Source of the DNA: Chondrinema litorale
GTDB taxonomy: Bacteria; Bacteroidota; Bacteroidia; Cytophagales; Flammeovirgaceae
DNA length: 64,000 nt
Direction of reading: 5' to 3'
Assembly: GCF_026250525.1 (NCBI RefSeq)
Contig: NZ_CP111043.1
Location: forward strand, 2,221,421-2,285,420
Made by a program: the position numbers and the translations under genes. Shown here one piece after another: positions 1-9,047 of the stretch. Under the pieces are notes generated by a model. That model was not told the origin of the DNA. It did not search any database and saw nothing but the letters and a program-made list of their open reading frames with translations. Each line of letters begins with the position of its first letter. Within the stretch, counting starts at the first letter, position 1.

Positions 1-698
1 GGTATACTGAAATTCAACCTCCTGTAGTCGTAAATGAGGCATCAGCTTTAGGTACAGGTCAATTACCAGATAAAGAAGGTCAAATGTACAAGTTGGAAAA
101 CCATGATTATTACCTTATTCCAACAGCAGAGGTACCATTGACTAATATCTTTAGAGGAGAAATTCTAAATCAACAACAACTGCCAATAAAGATGGCTGGA
201 TTTACTCCTTGTTTTAGAAGAGAAGCCGGTTCTTGGGGTGCTGATGTTAGAGGTTTAAATCGTTTACATCAATTTGATAAAGTTGAGATTGTACAAGTAA
301 CTGAACCTTCAGTTTCATATGAAGCACATGCTCAAATGAAAAATCATATTGAGAGCATTATAAAAAAACTAGAATTACCCTATAGAATATTAAATCTTTG
401 TGGTGGTGATATTAGTTTTAATGCTGCACTTTGCTATGATTTTGAAGTTTACTCAGCAGCTCAAAAAAGATGGTTAGAAGTAAGTTCTGTAAGTAATTTT
501 GAAACTTTTCAAGCAAATCGCTTAAAGTTAAGATACAGAAATACTGATAAAAAAATACAACTAGCTCATACTCTAAATGGAAGTGCATTAGCATTGCCTA
601 GAATTTTAGCTGCAATTCTTGAGAATAATCAAACCGAAGATGGAATTGTTATTCCAAAAGTTCTACAAAGTTATTGTGGATTTGAAATTCTCAATTAA
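1..698 (+). CDS. serS: Serine--tRNA ligase, 3' part
   Basis: This is the C-terminal part of seryl-tRNA synthetase, which charges tRNA-Ser in the cytoplasm. The open frame runs in from the window edge (codons start at position 3), so the true start lies outside. The class II catalytic core is visible: the motif 2 region with FRREAGSWGADVRG and the motif 3 region near the C-terminus with LNGSALALPRILAAILEN. The frame ends at a normal place for the family, after the conserved IPKVLQSYCGFE tail. The N-terminal tRNA-binding coiled coil is missing only because of the window boundary. The gene is followed by a strong hairpin terminator and then tex on the same strand, so it probably ends its own transcript. 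Identification is secure from the motifs. Confidence 0.96.
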   Translation, partial: YTEIQPPVVVNEASALGTGQLPDKEGQMYKLENHDYYLIPTAEVPLTNIFRGEILNQQQLPIKMAGFTPCFRREAGSWGADVRGLNRLHQFDKVEIVQVTEPSVSYEAHAQMKNHIESIIKKLELPYRILNLCGGDISFNAALCYDFEVYSAAQKRWLEVSSVSNFETFQANRLKLRYRNTDKKIQLAHTLNGSALALPRILAAILENNQTEDGIVIPKVLQSYCGFEILN

Positions 699-730
699 TT
701 AAAAATCTCATACACCCAAAAATAAAATTA

Positions 731-771
731 AAAAAGGCAGTATAAATTTGCTGCCTTTCATTTTTTATTAC
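731..771 (+). terminator. Intrinsic terminator after serS
   Basis: An AAAGGCAG / CTGCCTTT inverted repeat with a 10-base loop (about 733-758) is followed by a T-rich tail. It lies 35 bases after the serS stop and before tex. Confidence 0.8.
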
Positions 772-806
772 GGTTAAGTATTACCAAATCAACCTATCTG
801 TTTAAA

Positions 807-3050
807 ATGGATCACTTTTTAAAAATCGCAGAAGAGTTAAAAATAACTTATAAACAAGTAGCTGCTACAGTAAGCTTGTTAGACGAAGGAGCTACTGTTC
901 CTTTTATATCAAGATATAGAAAAGAAAGAACCGGAAGTCTCGATGAAGTATTTATTACTAATATTAGAGATAGAGTTACTCAGTTACGAGAACTGGATAA
1001 AAGAAAAGAGAGCATTTTAAAAAGTATTGAAGAACAAGGTAAACTCACTGATGAGTTAAAAAAGAAGATAGAAGAAGTAGAAACAATGACTGCTTTAGAA
1101 GATATTTATCTTCCATATAAACCAAAAAGAAGAACTAGGGCAACAATTGCGAAAGAAAAAGGTCTTGAACCTTTAGCCGAATTACTTTTTAAACAAACAG
1201 ATGGAAATATCTTAGCTGAAGCTAAAAAATATATTTCAGTAGAAAAAGAAGTTGGATCTGAAGATGATGCATTGAGTGGTGCCAGAGATATAATTGCTGA
1301 GTGGGTGAACGAAGACCAAACAGCCAGACAAAAAGTTAGGAAGTTGTTTGAAAACGAAGGAGTAATTACATCCAAAGTAATTAAAAATAAAGAAGAAGAA
1401 GGACAAAAATATCGTGATTATTTCGACTGGACCGAACCAGTGAAATCTATTCCATCTCACAGATTACTTGCAATTAGAAGAGGCGAGAAAGAGATGATTC
1501 TTTCTGTAGATATTACTCCGCCAGAAGATTTAGCTATAGATATTCTTGATGAGCAATTTGTTACATCCAAAAATGAAGCTGCTGCTGAAGTTGGGAAAGC
1601 GGTAAAAGATGCTTACAAAAGATTGATGAAGCCTTCGATGGAAACAGAAACAAGGCTCAATACAAAAACACATGCAGATCAAGATGCTATAGATGTATTT
1701 GCTAATAACCTACGCCAATTACTAATGGCTGCACCAATGGGAGAAAAAGCAACGTTGGCAGTCGACCCTGGTTTTAGAACTGGTTGTAAGGTTGTATGTC
1801 TGAGTGCACAAGGAAAACTTCTTGATAAAAGTACCATTTTCCCAAATGAACCTCAGAAAAGGATAATGGAAGCAGGCCTAACAGTAAAAGAGCTTTGTAA
1901 AAAGCATAATGTCGAAGCAATTGCTATCGGAAATGGTACTGCTAGTAGAGAAACTGAAAAGTTTGTTCGCGACCTTGGTCTAAAAGGAGTTCTTATCGTG
2001 ATGGTAAACGAAAGTGGAGCATCTGTTTATTCAGCTTCTGCTGCTGCCAGAGATGAATTCCCTGAAGAAGATGTAACAGTAAGAGGTTCTGTTTCTATTG
2101 GTAGAAGATTAATGGACCCACTTGCAGAGCTAGTTAAAATTGATGCTAAATCTATTGGAGTAGGTCAGTATCAACACGATGTAGATCAAAACTCTCTTAA
2201 GAAAAGTTTGGATGATGTGGTATTAAGTTGCGTAAACCAAGTAGGTGTAGAACTAAATACTGCAAGTAAAGAGCTATTGACTTATGTTTCTGGTTTAGGT
2301 GAATCTATTGCTAAAAACATAGTAAAATACAGAGAAGAAAACGGAGCATTTAAAAGCAGAACTGAACTTAAAAATGTTCCAAGGTTAGGAGATAAAGCGT
2401 TTGAACAAGCAGCAGGATTTTTAAGAATAAAAAATGCTGATAATCCTTTAGACGAAAGTGCTGTTCACCCTGAAAGCTACGAGGTGGTAGAAAAAATGGC
2501 AAAAGACCAAAAGTGTTCTGTAAAAGACCTCATGACTAAAAAAGAGCTTTTACAACTCATAAAAACAGAAAAGTATGTAACTGAAACAATTGGTCTACCA
2601 ACGCTGAAAGATATTTTGAGTGAACTTTCGAAACCGGGAAGAGACCCTAGAGAACAGTTTGAAGCTTTTCAGTTTGCTGAAGGAGTAAATGAAATTGATG
2701 ATTTAAGAACAGGAATGACTTTACCAGGTATAGTTACAAATATCACTAATTTCGGAGCTTTTGTAGATATTGGAGTTCATCAAGATGGTTTGGTTCACTT
2801 AAGCCAAATGGCAAATAGATATATAAAACATCCAGATGAAGTAGTAAAGGTTCATCAAAAAGTTACTGTAAGAGTAGTTGAAGTAGATGTACAGAGAAAA
2901 AGAATTGCACTTTCTATGAAAGAAGAGGTAGGAAATACTGGTAATGAAAACAGAAACCCTAAAAAGAAAAGTGGGAAAAAACCTCAGAAACAAAAAAAGG
3001 AAGTTTCTATGGAAGAAAAATTAAGAATGCTTCAGTCTAAATTCAAATAA
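807..3050 (+). CDS. tex: Tex family RNA-binding transcription accessory protein
   Basis: Tex is a cytoplasmic nucleic-acid-binding protein that helps control transcription and RNA turnover; its family includes eukaryotic Spt6. The 747 residues match the usual length. In order one sees the helical N-terminal Tex domain, a YqgF-type RNase H fold (LAVDPGFRTGCKVVCL around residue 320), helix-hairpin-helix repeats (VSGLGESIAKNIVKYREENG around 495), and a C-terminal S1 domain (GIVTNITNFGAFVDIG, about residues 640-710). A lysine-rich tail follows, which probably adds RNA affinity. The ATG start is the only good one. The gene converges with the WG-repeat gene, with two bases between stops. Identification is secure. 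Confidence 0.95.
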   Translation: MDHFLKIAEELKITYKQVAATVSLLDEGATVPFISRYRKERTGSLDEVFITNIRDRVTQLRELDKRKESILKSIEEQGKLTDELKKKIEEVETMTALEDIYLPYKPKRRTRATIAKEKGLEPLAELLFKQTDGNILAEAKKYISVEKEVGSEDDALSGARDIIAEWVNEDQTARQKVRKLFENEGVITSKVIKNKEEEGQKYRDYFDWTEPVKSIPSHRLLAIRRGEKEMILSVDITPPEDLAIDILDEQFVTSKNEAAAEVGKAVKDAYKRLMKPSMETETRLNTKTHADQDAIDVFANNLRQLLMAAPMGEKATLAVDPGFRTGCKVVCLSAQGKLLDKSTIFPNEPQKRIMEAGLTVKELCKKHNVEAIAIGNGTASRETEKFVRDLGLKGVLIVMVNESGASVYSASAAARDEFPEEDVTVRGSVSIGRRLMDPLAELVKIDAKSIGVGQYQHDVDQNSLKKSLDDVVLSCVNQVGVELNTASKELLTYVSGLGESIAKNIVKYREENGAFKSRTELKNVPRLGDKAFEQAAGFLRIKNADNPLDESAVHPESYEVVEKMAKDQKCSVKDLMTKKELLQLIKTEKYVTETIGLPTLKDILSELSKPGRDPREQFEAFQFAEGVNEIDDLRTGMTLPGIVTNITNFGAFVDIGVHQDGLVHLSQMANRYIKHPDEVVKVHQKVTVRVVEVDVQRKRIALSMKEEVGNTGNENRNPKKKSGKKPQKQKKEVSMEEKLRMLQSKFK

Positions 3051-3052
3051 GA

Positions 3053-5701
3053 TTATAAATCATCGGGACAGGCTATTTTAAAATAGTCCTGTTCCTTTAA
3101 TACTTGTTTTTTATTTACTTTCCCTTTTTCGTCAATATAAAGTACGATATATAAACCCGCCTGAGCCACATCACGCTCCACAAAGTAAAAAGGTCTTTCA
3201 TCACTACCCATATTTACAATAGCAGAGTATTCTTCTGGAATAATTCTTCCATACTTACTACTCAACACTCCAAAGCCACTACTTCTATAGGTAATAATAA
3301 TTATCTCATCACTGTTTTTTACATACTCGAAAGTATCAAAAACCTCAGGAACGAAATAGAAATCTTTTATGTGATACAATTTCCATTTACCTTGATGTTT
3401 TACCAACGCTACACTGTCTGTCCAATACCTTAAATCTTCAAACTGAAAATCTACTAAAATATCATTTTCTAAATTTATCAAGCCATACTTTCCATTCTTT
3501 GCTATTAAAACATCATCCTGATTACCATACTTATTCAGCATCATGTCATAATTGGCACCAATTGCATTTTCAGTTCTTGGATCATACAAACCAAACTTCT
3601 TATTATTTAGTAATGCGAAATAATCATCTTTAATCACTATTCCTTCATATCGAGATGTTACAACTTGTTTGCCTTTTGCATTTACAACACCCTTTTTACT
3701 ATATTTTTCAACAATAAATAAGTCTTCCGAAATCACATTAATTTCAGAATACTTATTAGCTATTATGACTTTACCTTCATCGTCAATCAAACCTGCTTGC
3801 TTATATCTATTTTTAGTGATAATAAAAGCTTTTTCTTTTTTTACTCCACTAGTATCAGTCACTGTTACTAGTTGAATATTAAGTGATGTATATTTAGAAA
3901 GGTCGGCCAAATTATCTTTATAGAAATACCCAAACTTTTTATCTGCTTGGTATAGCAAAATACCTTTGTTACTTACAAAATACAATGTATCGTAAACTGG
4001 CTCTAATAGTAAATTTCCACTATCGTCACTCACACCCCATTTATCTTCGATTTTCACTCCAAAAGAGCGTTGATTCATTATGATGTCATCGAACAAAAGC
4101 GGAGAAGTCGCTATACCACCTTTATTAAATACTTGAAACTTCTTCTGTTTTTCAACTACCCATCCATTTTTGGTTTCAAAAACATCATCTACGTTTTCAA
4201 AGAGCAATTTGCTTTCCCTTAAATCAAAAAGTGCATAGGAATTATTTTTTTCGAGAAGTAAAAAATATCCATCTAACAACTCAAAATCTGTATAGTCGAA
4301 ACTAAGATCTATTTCATTGTTAAAAAGCTTGCTTTTAGAAGTAACACTATATTTATCGTCTTTTTCAAAAACTAAGAACTGCTCACCTATTGCTTCAATA
4401 TTATCATATAAAGGTTGAGTAAGTACTTTTCCAGAATATGAGATTAATCCCCAACCAGCACCATTTGTATATTTTACTAAGCGATTTGGTAAACTTTTCA
4501 TACCAACAAACTCTGGTTTTATAATCTCAAAACCTGATTTATGATACAAACCAACTCTGTTGTTTTTCTTTACAAGCAAAACACCTTTGTCAAAATTGGA
4601 GATTTCTTGAAACTCAAACTCGGTGATCTGCTGACCTAGAATATTTACTACACCTGCTTTTTTATTTTTATAAGTAACTATAAAGTCATCATTAACACCT
4701 TCGCAAAGGTATTGCTCTGGTACTCTTTCAAAACCTGCTGGGATTAATTCATTACCAAACCTACTCATAAAACCATACAATTCGTTGGCATCATCATAAA
4801 AAGGATAGTAGGTTAGCGTATCTGCTTTAAGCGCATTTTCTACAAAAGACTTATCAGGAAACTGTGGATAAATTTTTAGAAACTCATCTTTATTTGATTG
4901 TAAATACCAAATCCAACTCCAAGCTCTTTCTACATAAATATTTTGGGAGTACTCTTCAATAAATTTTTCGTAAACTTCAATAGAATTATCTAGTGTGTAT
5001 AAGTTGAATAATCTCAACTGCGCATTATCCCAATAAGGACTTTCTGGGTAAGATTCTATAAAATTCTGTAAGCTAAAAATATCATCTTTCTCTGTCTTCA
5101 CTTTATATAGCAGATCATCATATCTTTTCTTCGCTTCTTTATACTCATCTGCTTCAGGGTAATTTCTTATAAAGTCATAATATGCTTCATAAGTATTTTT
5201 AGTTTGTGCAACATCAAAAGCTATGCTGTCTCTTTTAGATTCGGCAATGCCAGAATAAGGTTCACTCTGGTAATGATCGAGGAAATATTGATAAGCTTCT
5301 AAAGATCCTAGACTATCTGCAATATTATAGGCTGTACTATCTATAAATTTTTTTTGAAATTGAATTTCTTCTAAGCGAATACCATCTTCTGCTAGGTTAT
5401 ACTTTGTTTTGCCATCACTTTTTTCATAAGCATTTAATGATGCCAATACATATTTATAGGCAGAATCTAGATGATAATTTTCAAAATTTCTCGGGTGCAC
5501 ATAATATATGGAGTAGAGATAATATGAACCTGCATCTAAAGAATCTTTCTTAAGGTTTTTAAGTATTTTGCTTTCTGCTTTCTCAAAGTCTTTTTTGTCT
5601 AATGCATTTTGTATAGGTTTAACATTTTGAGCTAAGCCTAAACTTGCACTAAGAAGCCAAGTTATAAGAAAACAATATTTTTTAAATACCTTGTGATTCA
5701 A
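3053..5701 (-). CDS. Secreted WG-repeat protein
   Basis: An 882-residue exported protein. The N-terminus has a hydrophobic segment ending in an alanine-rich cleavage site (SLGLAQ, about residue 25), typical of a Sec signal peptide. Residues about 30-310 look like helical TPR-like repeats (for example YPESPYWDNAQLRLF). From about residue 345 to the end there are many WG/WG-like beta repeats of about 25-30 residues, such as NKKAGVVNILGQQI, NNRVGLYHKSGFEI, GAGWGLISYSGKVL, EDKWGVSDDSGNLL and NGKYGLINLENDIL. WG repeats are common in Bacteroidota surface or periplasmic proteins; their ligands are mostly unknown. The gene is monocistronic, convergent with tex and divergent from the permease gene at 5801. 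Function is not known. Confidence 0.85.
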   Translation of the reverse strand: MNHKVFKKYCFLITWLLSASLGLAQNVKPIQNALDKKDFEKAESKILKNLKKDSLDAGSYYLYSIYYVHPRNFENYHLDSAYKYVLASLNAYEKSDGKTKYNLAEDGIRLEEIQFQKKFIDSTAYNIADSLGSLEAYQYFLDHYQSEPYSGIAESKRDSIAFDVAQTKNTYEAYYDFIRNYPEADEYKEAKKRYDDLLYKVKTEKDDIFSLQNFIESYPESPYWDNAQLRLFNLYTLDNSIEVYEKFIEEYSQNIYVERAWSWIWYLQSNKDEFLKIYPQFPDKSFVENALKADTLTYYPFYDDANELYGFMSRFGNELIPAGFERVPEQYLCEGVNDDFIVTYKNKKAGVVNILGQQITEFEFQEISNFDKGVLLVKKNNRVGLYHKSGFEIIKPEFVGMKSLPNRLVKYTNGAGWGLISYSGKVLTQPLYDNIEAIGEQFLVFEKDDKYSVTSKSKLFNNEIDLSFDYTDFELLDGYFLLLEKNNSYALFDLRESKLLFENVDDVFETKNGWVVEKQKKFQVFNKGGIATSPLLFDDIIMNQRSFGVKIEDKWGVSDDSGNLLLEPVYDTLYFVSNKGILLYQADKKFGYFYKDNLADLSKYTSLNIQLVTVTDTSGVKKEKAFIITKNRYKQAGLIDDEGKVIIANKYSEINVISEDLFIVEKYSKKGVVNAKGKQVVTSRYEGIVIKDDYFALLNNKKFGLYDPRTENAIGANYDMMLNKYGNQDDVLIAKNGKYGLINLENDILVDFQFEDLRYWTDSVALVKHQGKWKLYHIKDFYFVPEVFDTFEYVKNSDEIIIITYRSSGFGVLSSKYGRIIPEEYSAIVNMGSDERPFYFVERDVAQAGLYIVLYIDEKGKVNKKQVLKEQDYFKIACPDDL
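3066..3098. terminator. Hairpin at the tex / WG-repeat gene convergence
   Basis: ACAGGCTATTTT followed by AAAATAGTCCTGT (3068-3092) forms a stem with one bulge, followed by CCTTT on the plus strand. It lies in the 3' end of the WG-repeat gene just after the tex stop, so it could end tex transcripts. The T tail is short. Confidence 0.5.
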
Positions 5702-5800
5702 GTTTTTATCGGATTATATTTAGAAATATCCCTAATTTATGAAATTAGGTACTAAAGCTATAAATGCAAAATTATCTCAGATTGACTAAATAAAACACTT

Positions 5801-7174
5801 ATGCTTTATAAAAGCACTCCATTTTTTATAGCACGAAGATACTTTACAGAACAGAGAGGTAATACCTTTATGAGTATTTTTAAAACTATTTTTCTGTTAA
5901 TTATTGGCTTAATCCCCATTTCTATATTCAGTATATTCATATTTATTACTGGTAAAGGAACAAAAAAATATCAGGAAGTGATCAATAAAATATTTGGTCA
6001 GAATCTGATACAAATGCTTTCAAACATTTCTATGATTGGAGTAGGAGTAGGTGCCGGAGCACTAATCATCATCTTATCTATATTTAATGGACTCGAAGAT
6101 TTAACCAGAGGCTTATATAGCACATACAATCCTGAATTAAAAATATCGGCTACTATAGGTAAGTCTTTTGAAGCTGATAGCATATTAATAGATAAAATAA
6201 AAAATACAGAACATATAACAGCAGTAACTAAAGTTATTGAAGACGATGCCTTTTTACAATATGCTGGTTCATCAATGCGAGTGGTAATTAAAGGGGTAAG
6301 CAGTAATTATAATAAACAATACCCATTAGATAAAGTGTTGGTAAGCGGTGAGAATAAAATTGAAACCGAAAACAATGTAATGCGTGCTCTTATAGGAATA
6401 GGAGTAATGCATCAATTATCTATTTCTTTACAAGATCAATTTAAAGCATTAGTTTTTAACTATCCGAAAAAACACATACCTGTAGGTTTAAACCCAGAAG
6501 GAGCACTTAACAGAAAATCTATTTTACCCGGCGGAGTGTTAGCTATTGAACAGGCATTTGACTCTAAGTATGTAATTGTTCCTATTGAATTTACTCAAGA
6601 TTTATTGGACTACGGAAATAAAATAACTGCACTAGAGATTAAAGTTGATAATCCGAATAATATACTTGCTGTTCAAAATCAATTAAAAAACTTTGTTGGA
6701 GAAGATTTTAAAGTACTTACTGCAGATGAGCAACAAGCCAGTGTACTCCGCGCTGTAAAAATTGAACGTTTATTCGTATTTCTTGGCTTTATTTTCATTC
6801 TTGCTGTAGTCTCATTTAATGTATTCTTCTCGCTAGCCATGCTTGCAATAGAAAAGCAAAAAGATATTGCCATATTTTTTTCAATGGGAGCAGGTAAAAA
6901 TTTTGTTAGAAAAATATTCTTTTACGAAGGCTGCATAATAGCTCTCACTGGAGCAACCTTTGGTTTACTTATCAGTTTTATTATTGTTTTTATACAGCAA
7001 GAATTTGGGGTAATTCCTCTAGGAGTACCAAGCTCTATTGTAGATGCCTATCCGGTAAAAATCAAAGCCATGGATTTTCTTTATACCGGATTGGTAGTAG
7101 TTTCACTCACATTAATTGCGTCTTATATTCCTGCAAGAAATGCGGCTAAGACTGTTATTCATGAACAAGTTTAG
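5801..7174 (+). CDS. FtsX/LolC-LolE-type ABC transporter permease
   Basis: A 457-residue inner-membrane permease of the MacB/FtsX family, which works with a cytoplasmic ATPase, often to release lipoproteins or in efflux. The core is recognisable: an N-terminal membrane helix in ISMIGVGVGAGALIIILSIFNGLEDL, a periplasmic domain of about 230 residues, and three C-terminal helices (FVFLGFIFILAVVSFNVFFSLAML; CIIALTGATFGLLISFIIVF; FLYTGLVVVSLTLIASYIP). Unusually, an additional hydrophobic stretch (about residues 25-50, FLLIIGLIPISIFSIFIFI) lies between the opening ARRYF motif and the standard first helix, making one extra predicted N-terminal helix. No ATPase gene is adjacent. It is divergent from the WG-repeat gene and convergent with phhB, two bases apart. 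The exact substrate is not deducible. Confidence 0.85.
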   Translation: MLYKSTPFFIARRYFTEQRGNTFMSIFKTIFLLIIGLIPISIFSIFIFITGKGTKKYQEVINKIFGQNLIQMLSNISMIGVGVGAGALIIILSIFNGLEDLTRGLYSTYNPELKISATIGKSFEADSILIDKIKNTEHITAVTKVIEDDAFLQYAGSSMRVVIKGVSSNYNKQYPLDKVLVSGENKIETENNVMRALIGIGVMHQLSISLQDQFKALVFNYPKKHIPVGLNPEGALNRKSILPGGVLAIEQAFDSKYVIVPIEFTQDLLDYGNKITALEIKVDNPNNILAVQNQLKNFVGEDFKVLTADEQQASVLRAVKIERLFVFLGFIFILAVVSFNVFFSLAMLAIEKQKDIAIFFSMGAGKNFVRKIFFYEGCIIALTGATFGLLISFIIVFIQQEFGVIPLGVPSSIVDAYPVKIKAMDFLYTGLVVVSLTLIASYIPARNAAKTVIHEQV

Positions 7175-7176
7175 AA

Positions 7177-7410
7177 TTAGACTAACAAGGCATCGATACT
7201 ATCTGCCAGTTTGTGGTCTTTTTCTGTTACAATGTCTCCTGCATCGTGTGTATTTAAAAAAATCTCAACTTTATTATACACATTTGTCCAGTATGGGTGA
7301 TGGTTTTGTTTCTCTGCCAATAAGGCAACTTTAGTCATAAAAGAGAATGCCTCTACAAAATCTCTGAATTCAAAAGTTTTTACGAGATAATTATTTTTTA
7401 CTTGCCACAT
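7177..7410 (-). CDS. phhB: 4a-hydroxytetrahydrobiopterin dehydratase (pterin carbinolamine dehydratase)
   Basis: A 77-residue enzyme, slightly short for the family (about 95-110) because the N-terminal extension is reduced. It dehydrates the 4a-carbinolamine made by aromatic amino-acid hydroxylases, or serves related pterin recycling such as molybdopterin systems. The signature is clear: [10 protein letters not shown] with the active-site histidines H37/H38, then [13 protein letters not shown] with H55, and a final helix with TEKDHKLAD. No aromatic amino-acid hydroxylase gene is in the window, so its partner is unknown. It is downstream of the YeeE pair on the same strand, but 110 bases away, so it may or may not share their transcript. 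Confidence 0.9.
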   Translation of the reverse strand: MWQVKNNYLVKTFEFRDFVEAFSFMTKVALLAEKQNHHPYWTNVYNKVEIFLNTHDAGDIVTEKDHKLADSIDALLV

Positions 7411-7520
7411 AGTCTACAAATTTATAGTTCAGTGTAAATTGGTTAAAGGGTATAAGAATTATACCTACACATTCTATATATGTTTACAGATAATTGGGCA
7501 ATTTGTTTATAAATACTATA

Positions 7521-7934
7521 CTAATGTGGTAGTTTTTTACTCAAAATGCCATAAACAAAAGTACCTAATAGAGCACTCAAGAAAATCACAATATAGATTG
7601 AAAAACCATTTCCTATGAGTATAAATATTGGTCCTGGGCAAGCACCTGTTAATGCCCAACCTAATCCAAAAATTGAGCCTCCAACAATATAGCGAATTAC
7701 CGTTTTTTCTTTAACTACAAAGTTTATGGGCTTTTTATCTAATGATTTAATATCAAATTTTTTAATAACAATATTGATAATTGCACCTAGCAAAACCGCA
7801 GAGCCAATTACACCATACATGTGAAAAGATTGAAACCTAAACATCTCTTGAATTCTAAACCAAGAGATTACTTCAGACTTAGTAAGTATAACACCAAATA
7901 TTATCCCTAGTAGAATATACTTGAGAGCTTTCAT
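7521..7934 (-). CDS. YeeE/YedE family half-transporter (DUF6691 type), second half
   Basis: A 137-residue membrane protein with about four helices, homologous to one half of the YeeE/YedE sulfur-compound transporters, which bring thiosulfate-like sulfur species across the inner membrane. The family signature GWALTGACPGP around C99 is present; this cysteine is the one thought to handle the sulfur substrate. It follows the other half by 22 bases and would be cotranscribed and assembled with it. The pair under an ArsR repressor resembles sulfide or persulfide-responsive operons of other bacteria. No sulfur dioxygenase is nearby. Confident family, inferred substrate. Confidence 0.88.
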   Translation of the reverse strand: MKALKYILLGIIFGVILTKSEVISWFRIQEMFRFQSFHMYGVIGSAVLLGAIINIVIKKFDIKSLDKKPINFVVKEKTVIRYIVGGSIFGLGWALTGACPGPIFILIGNGFSIYIVIFLSALLGTFVYGILSKKLPH

Positions 7935-7956
7935 TATATATCTTTTAATTTGTTAG

Positions 7957-8526
7957 TTAAAATATTAATGGAAACAGAAGATGAGTGGCTATTAAACCTC
8001 CTATAAAAAAACCTATTACAGCAATTACTGAGGGTATTTGCAAATTAGCCAGTCCAGTAATAGCATGCCCCGAAGTACAACCATCTGCATACCTAGTACC
8101 AAAACCTATTAAGAAACCTCCTACTATAAAAAATATAAAACCTCTGAAAGTGAGAAGGTTTTGCCAGTTAAATAAGTCTTCAGGAATTGTATTATTGAAG
8201 TTAGAAATACCCAATTCTTTTAAATCTTGAATTGTGTTCTCGTTTAAATCTATTGGCAAATCATTTTTTAGATATAATTGAGCAATAGCTCCACCGATAA
8301 TTAATCCTAAAACAAATAGTAAGTTCCAGCTATATGCTTTCCAGTCTATATTAAAAAATTGGTATTTCTTTCCAGCACCAAGAATGGTACACATGGTTTT
8401 TAAATTAGAAGAAATACCCAATTTTCTACCACTTATTATAAGAGAAAAATATACGAGAGCAATCATAGGCCCTGCAACATACCATGGCCATGGTTGTTTT
8501 ATAGCTTCAAAAACTGATTGAATCAT
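7957..8526 (-). CDS. YeeE/YedE family half-transporter, first half
   Basis: A 189-residue inner-membrane protein with about five helices, the other half of a split YeeE/YedE sulfur transporter. The signature GFGTRYADGCTSGHAITGLA contains C150, equivalent to the substrate-handling cysteine, and a further cysteine C46 sits in NLKTMCTILG as in the family. In fused YeeE proteins these two halves form one pseudo-symmetric chain; here each is a separate gene. It lies downstream of the arsR gene on the same strand with an 83-base gap holding a short palindrome, and directly upstream of the second half. Role in thiosulfate or related sulfur uptake is inferred from the family. Confidence 0.88.
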   Translation of the reverse strand: MIQSVFEAIKQPWPWYVAGPMIALVYFSLIISGRKLGISSNLKTMCTILGAGKKYQFFNIDWKAYSWNLLFVLGLIIGGAIAQLYLKNDLPIDLNENTIQDLKELGISNFNNTIPEDLFNWQNLLTFRGFIFFIVGGFLIGFGTRYADGCTSGHAITGLANLQIPSVIAVIGFFIGGLIATHLLFPLIF

Positions 8527-8555
8527 GTAGCTTCAGTAAAAGGTATAAACATTAT

Positions 8556-8567
8556 TTAGTATACTAA
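8556..8567. promoter_or_regulatory. 12-bp perfect palindrome upstream of the YeeE pair
   Basis: TTAGTATACTAA sits 30 bases upstream of the first YeeE start, between it and arsR. It could be a second regulator-binding site, but it is short, AT-rich and unlike the arsR operator, so this is tentative. Confidence 0.25.
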
Positions 8568-8609
8568 CAAATAGTCGTACGTTTAGAAGCATTGTAATCA
8601 CGATTATTG

Positions 8610-8918
8610 TTATTTAATAATAGAGCAGTTCTCCATACATTCGAAGATTCTCAAGATATGATTATCGGCAAGCTTATAGTAAATATTTTTTCCTTCCCTA
8701 TGAGATTTAAGAATTCCTTTGTCTTTCATTTTTATTAAATGATGCGACAAAAGTGATTGCTCTATATTTGTGTGTTCTTTAAGTGCAGTAACTGAAAGCT
8801 GATGGTCTTTTTCTAATGCTTCCAATATAGATATTCTTACAGGATGCGCAATTGTTTTTAAAATTTCAGCAACTTTATTCAGGGTTTTTAGATCAAATCT
8901 ACTTTGTATATTTTCCAT
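8610..8918 (-). CDS. ArsR/SmtB-family transcriptional repressor
   Basis: A 102-residue winged helix-turn-helix repressor. Helices LKTIAHPVRISILEALEK and the recognition region EQSLLSHHLIKMKDKGILKSHREGKNIYYKL are typical of ArsR proteins. The metal motif ELCVCDL of arsenic sensors is absent. The only cysteines are C94 and C98 in ECMENC at the C-terminus, which could sense metal or reactive sulfur; this is inference. The gene leads a minus-strand group with the split YeeE transporter. A near-perfect ArsR-type operator overlaps its own promoter 20 bases upstream, so it is likely autoregulated and controls the transporter. Confidence 0.9.
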   Translation of the reverse strand: MENIQSRFDLKTLNKVAEILKTIAHPVRISILEALEKDHQLSVTALKEHTNIEQSLLSHHLIKMKDKGILKSHREGKNIYYKLADNHILRIFECMENCSIIK

Positions 8919-8936
8919 AATCTTTTAAATATCCAA

Positions 8937-8963
8937 CAAAAATATGAACACTTATTCATATTT
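8937..8963 (-). promoter_or_regulatory. arsR promoter with overlapping ArsR-type operator
   Basis: AAATATGAA (8940-8948) and TTCATATTT (8955-8963) form a perfect 9-bp inverted repeat with a 6-base spacer, matching the TGAACA-n-TTCA boxes bound by ArsR/SmtB/CzrA-type repressors. On the minus strand a TATTTTTG element (8937-8944) matches the Bacteroidota -7 consensus TAnnTTTG and overlaps the operator, so binding would block transcription of arsR. A clear -33 TTG at the usual spacing is not evident. Confidence 0.75.
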
Positions 8964-8990
8964 AAAAATCAATGCCCACCTTAATGAAAT

Positions 8991-9017
8991 AAAAAAGGCC
9001 ACTAAATCAAGTGACCT
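8991..9017 (-). terminator. Intrinsic terminator after porX
   Basis: AGGTCACT / AGTGGCCT on the minus strand (one mismatch) is followed by a run of six Ts. It lies about 30 bases past the porX stop. Confidence 0.8.
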
Positions 9018-9047
9018 TCATAAATTTAGCTTATTTGTTTAACTCTC

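Noticed and set aside
7116..7334. Plus-strand frame of 72 codons over the phhB gene
   Set aside because: It is an out-of-frame shadow of the permease end and of the minus-strand phhB gene, with no family features.
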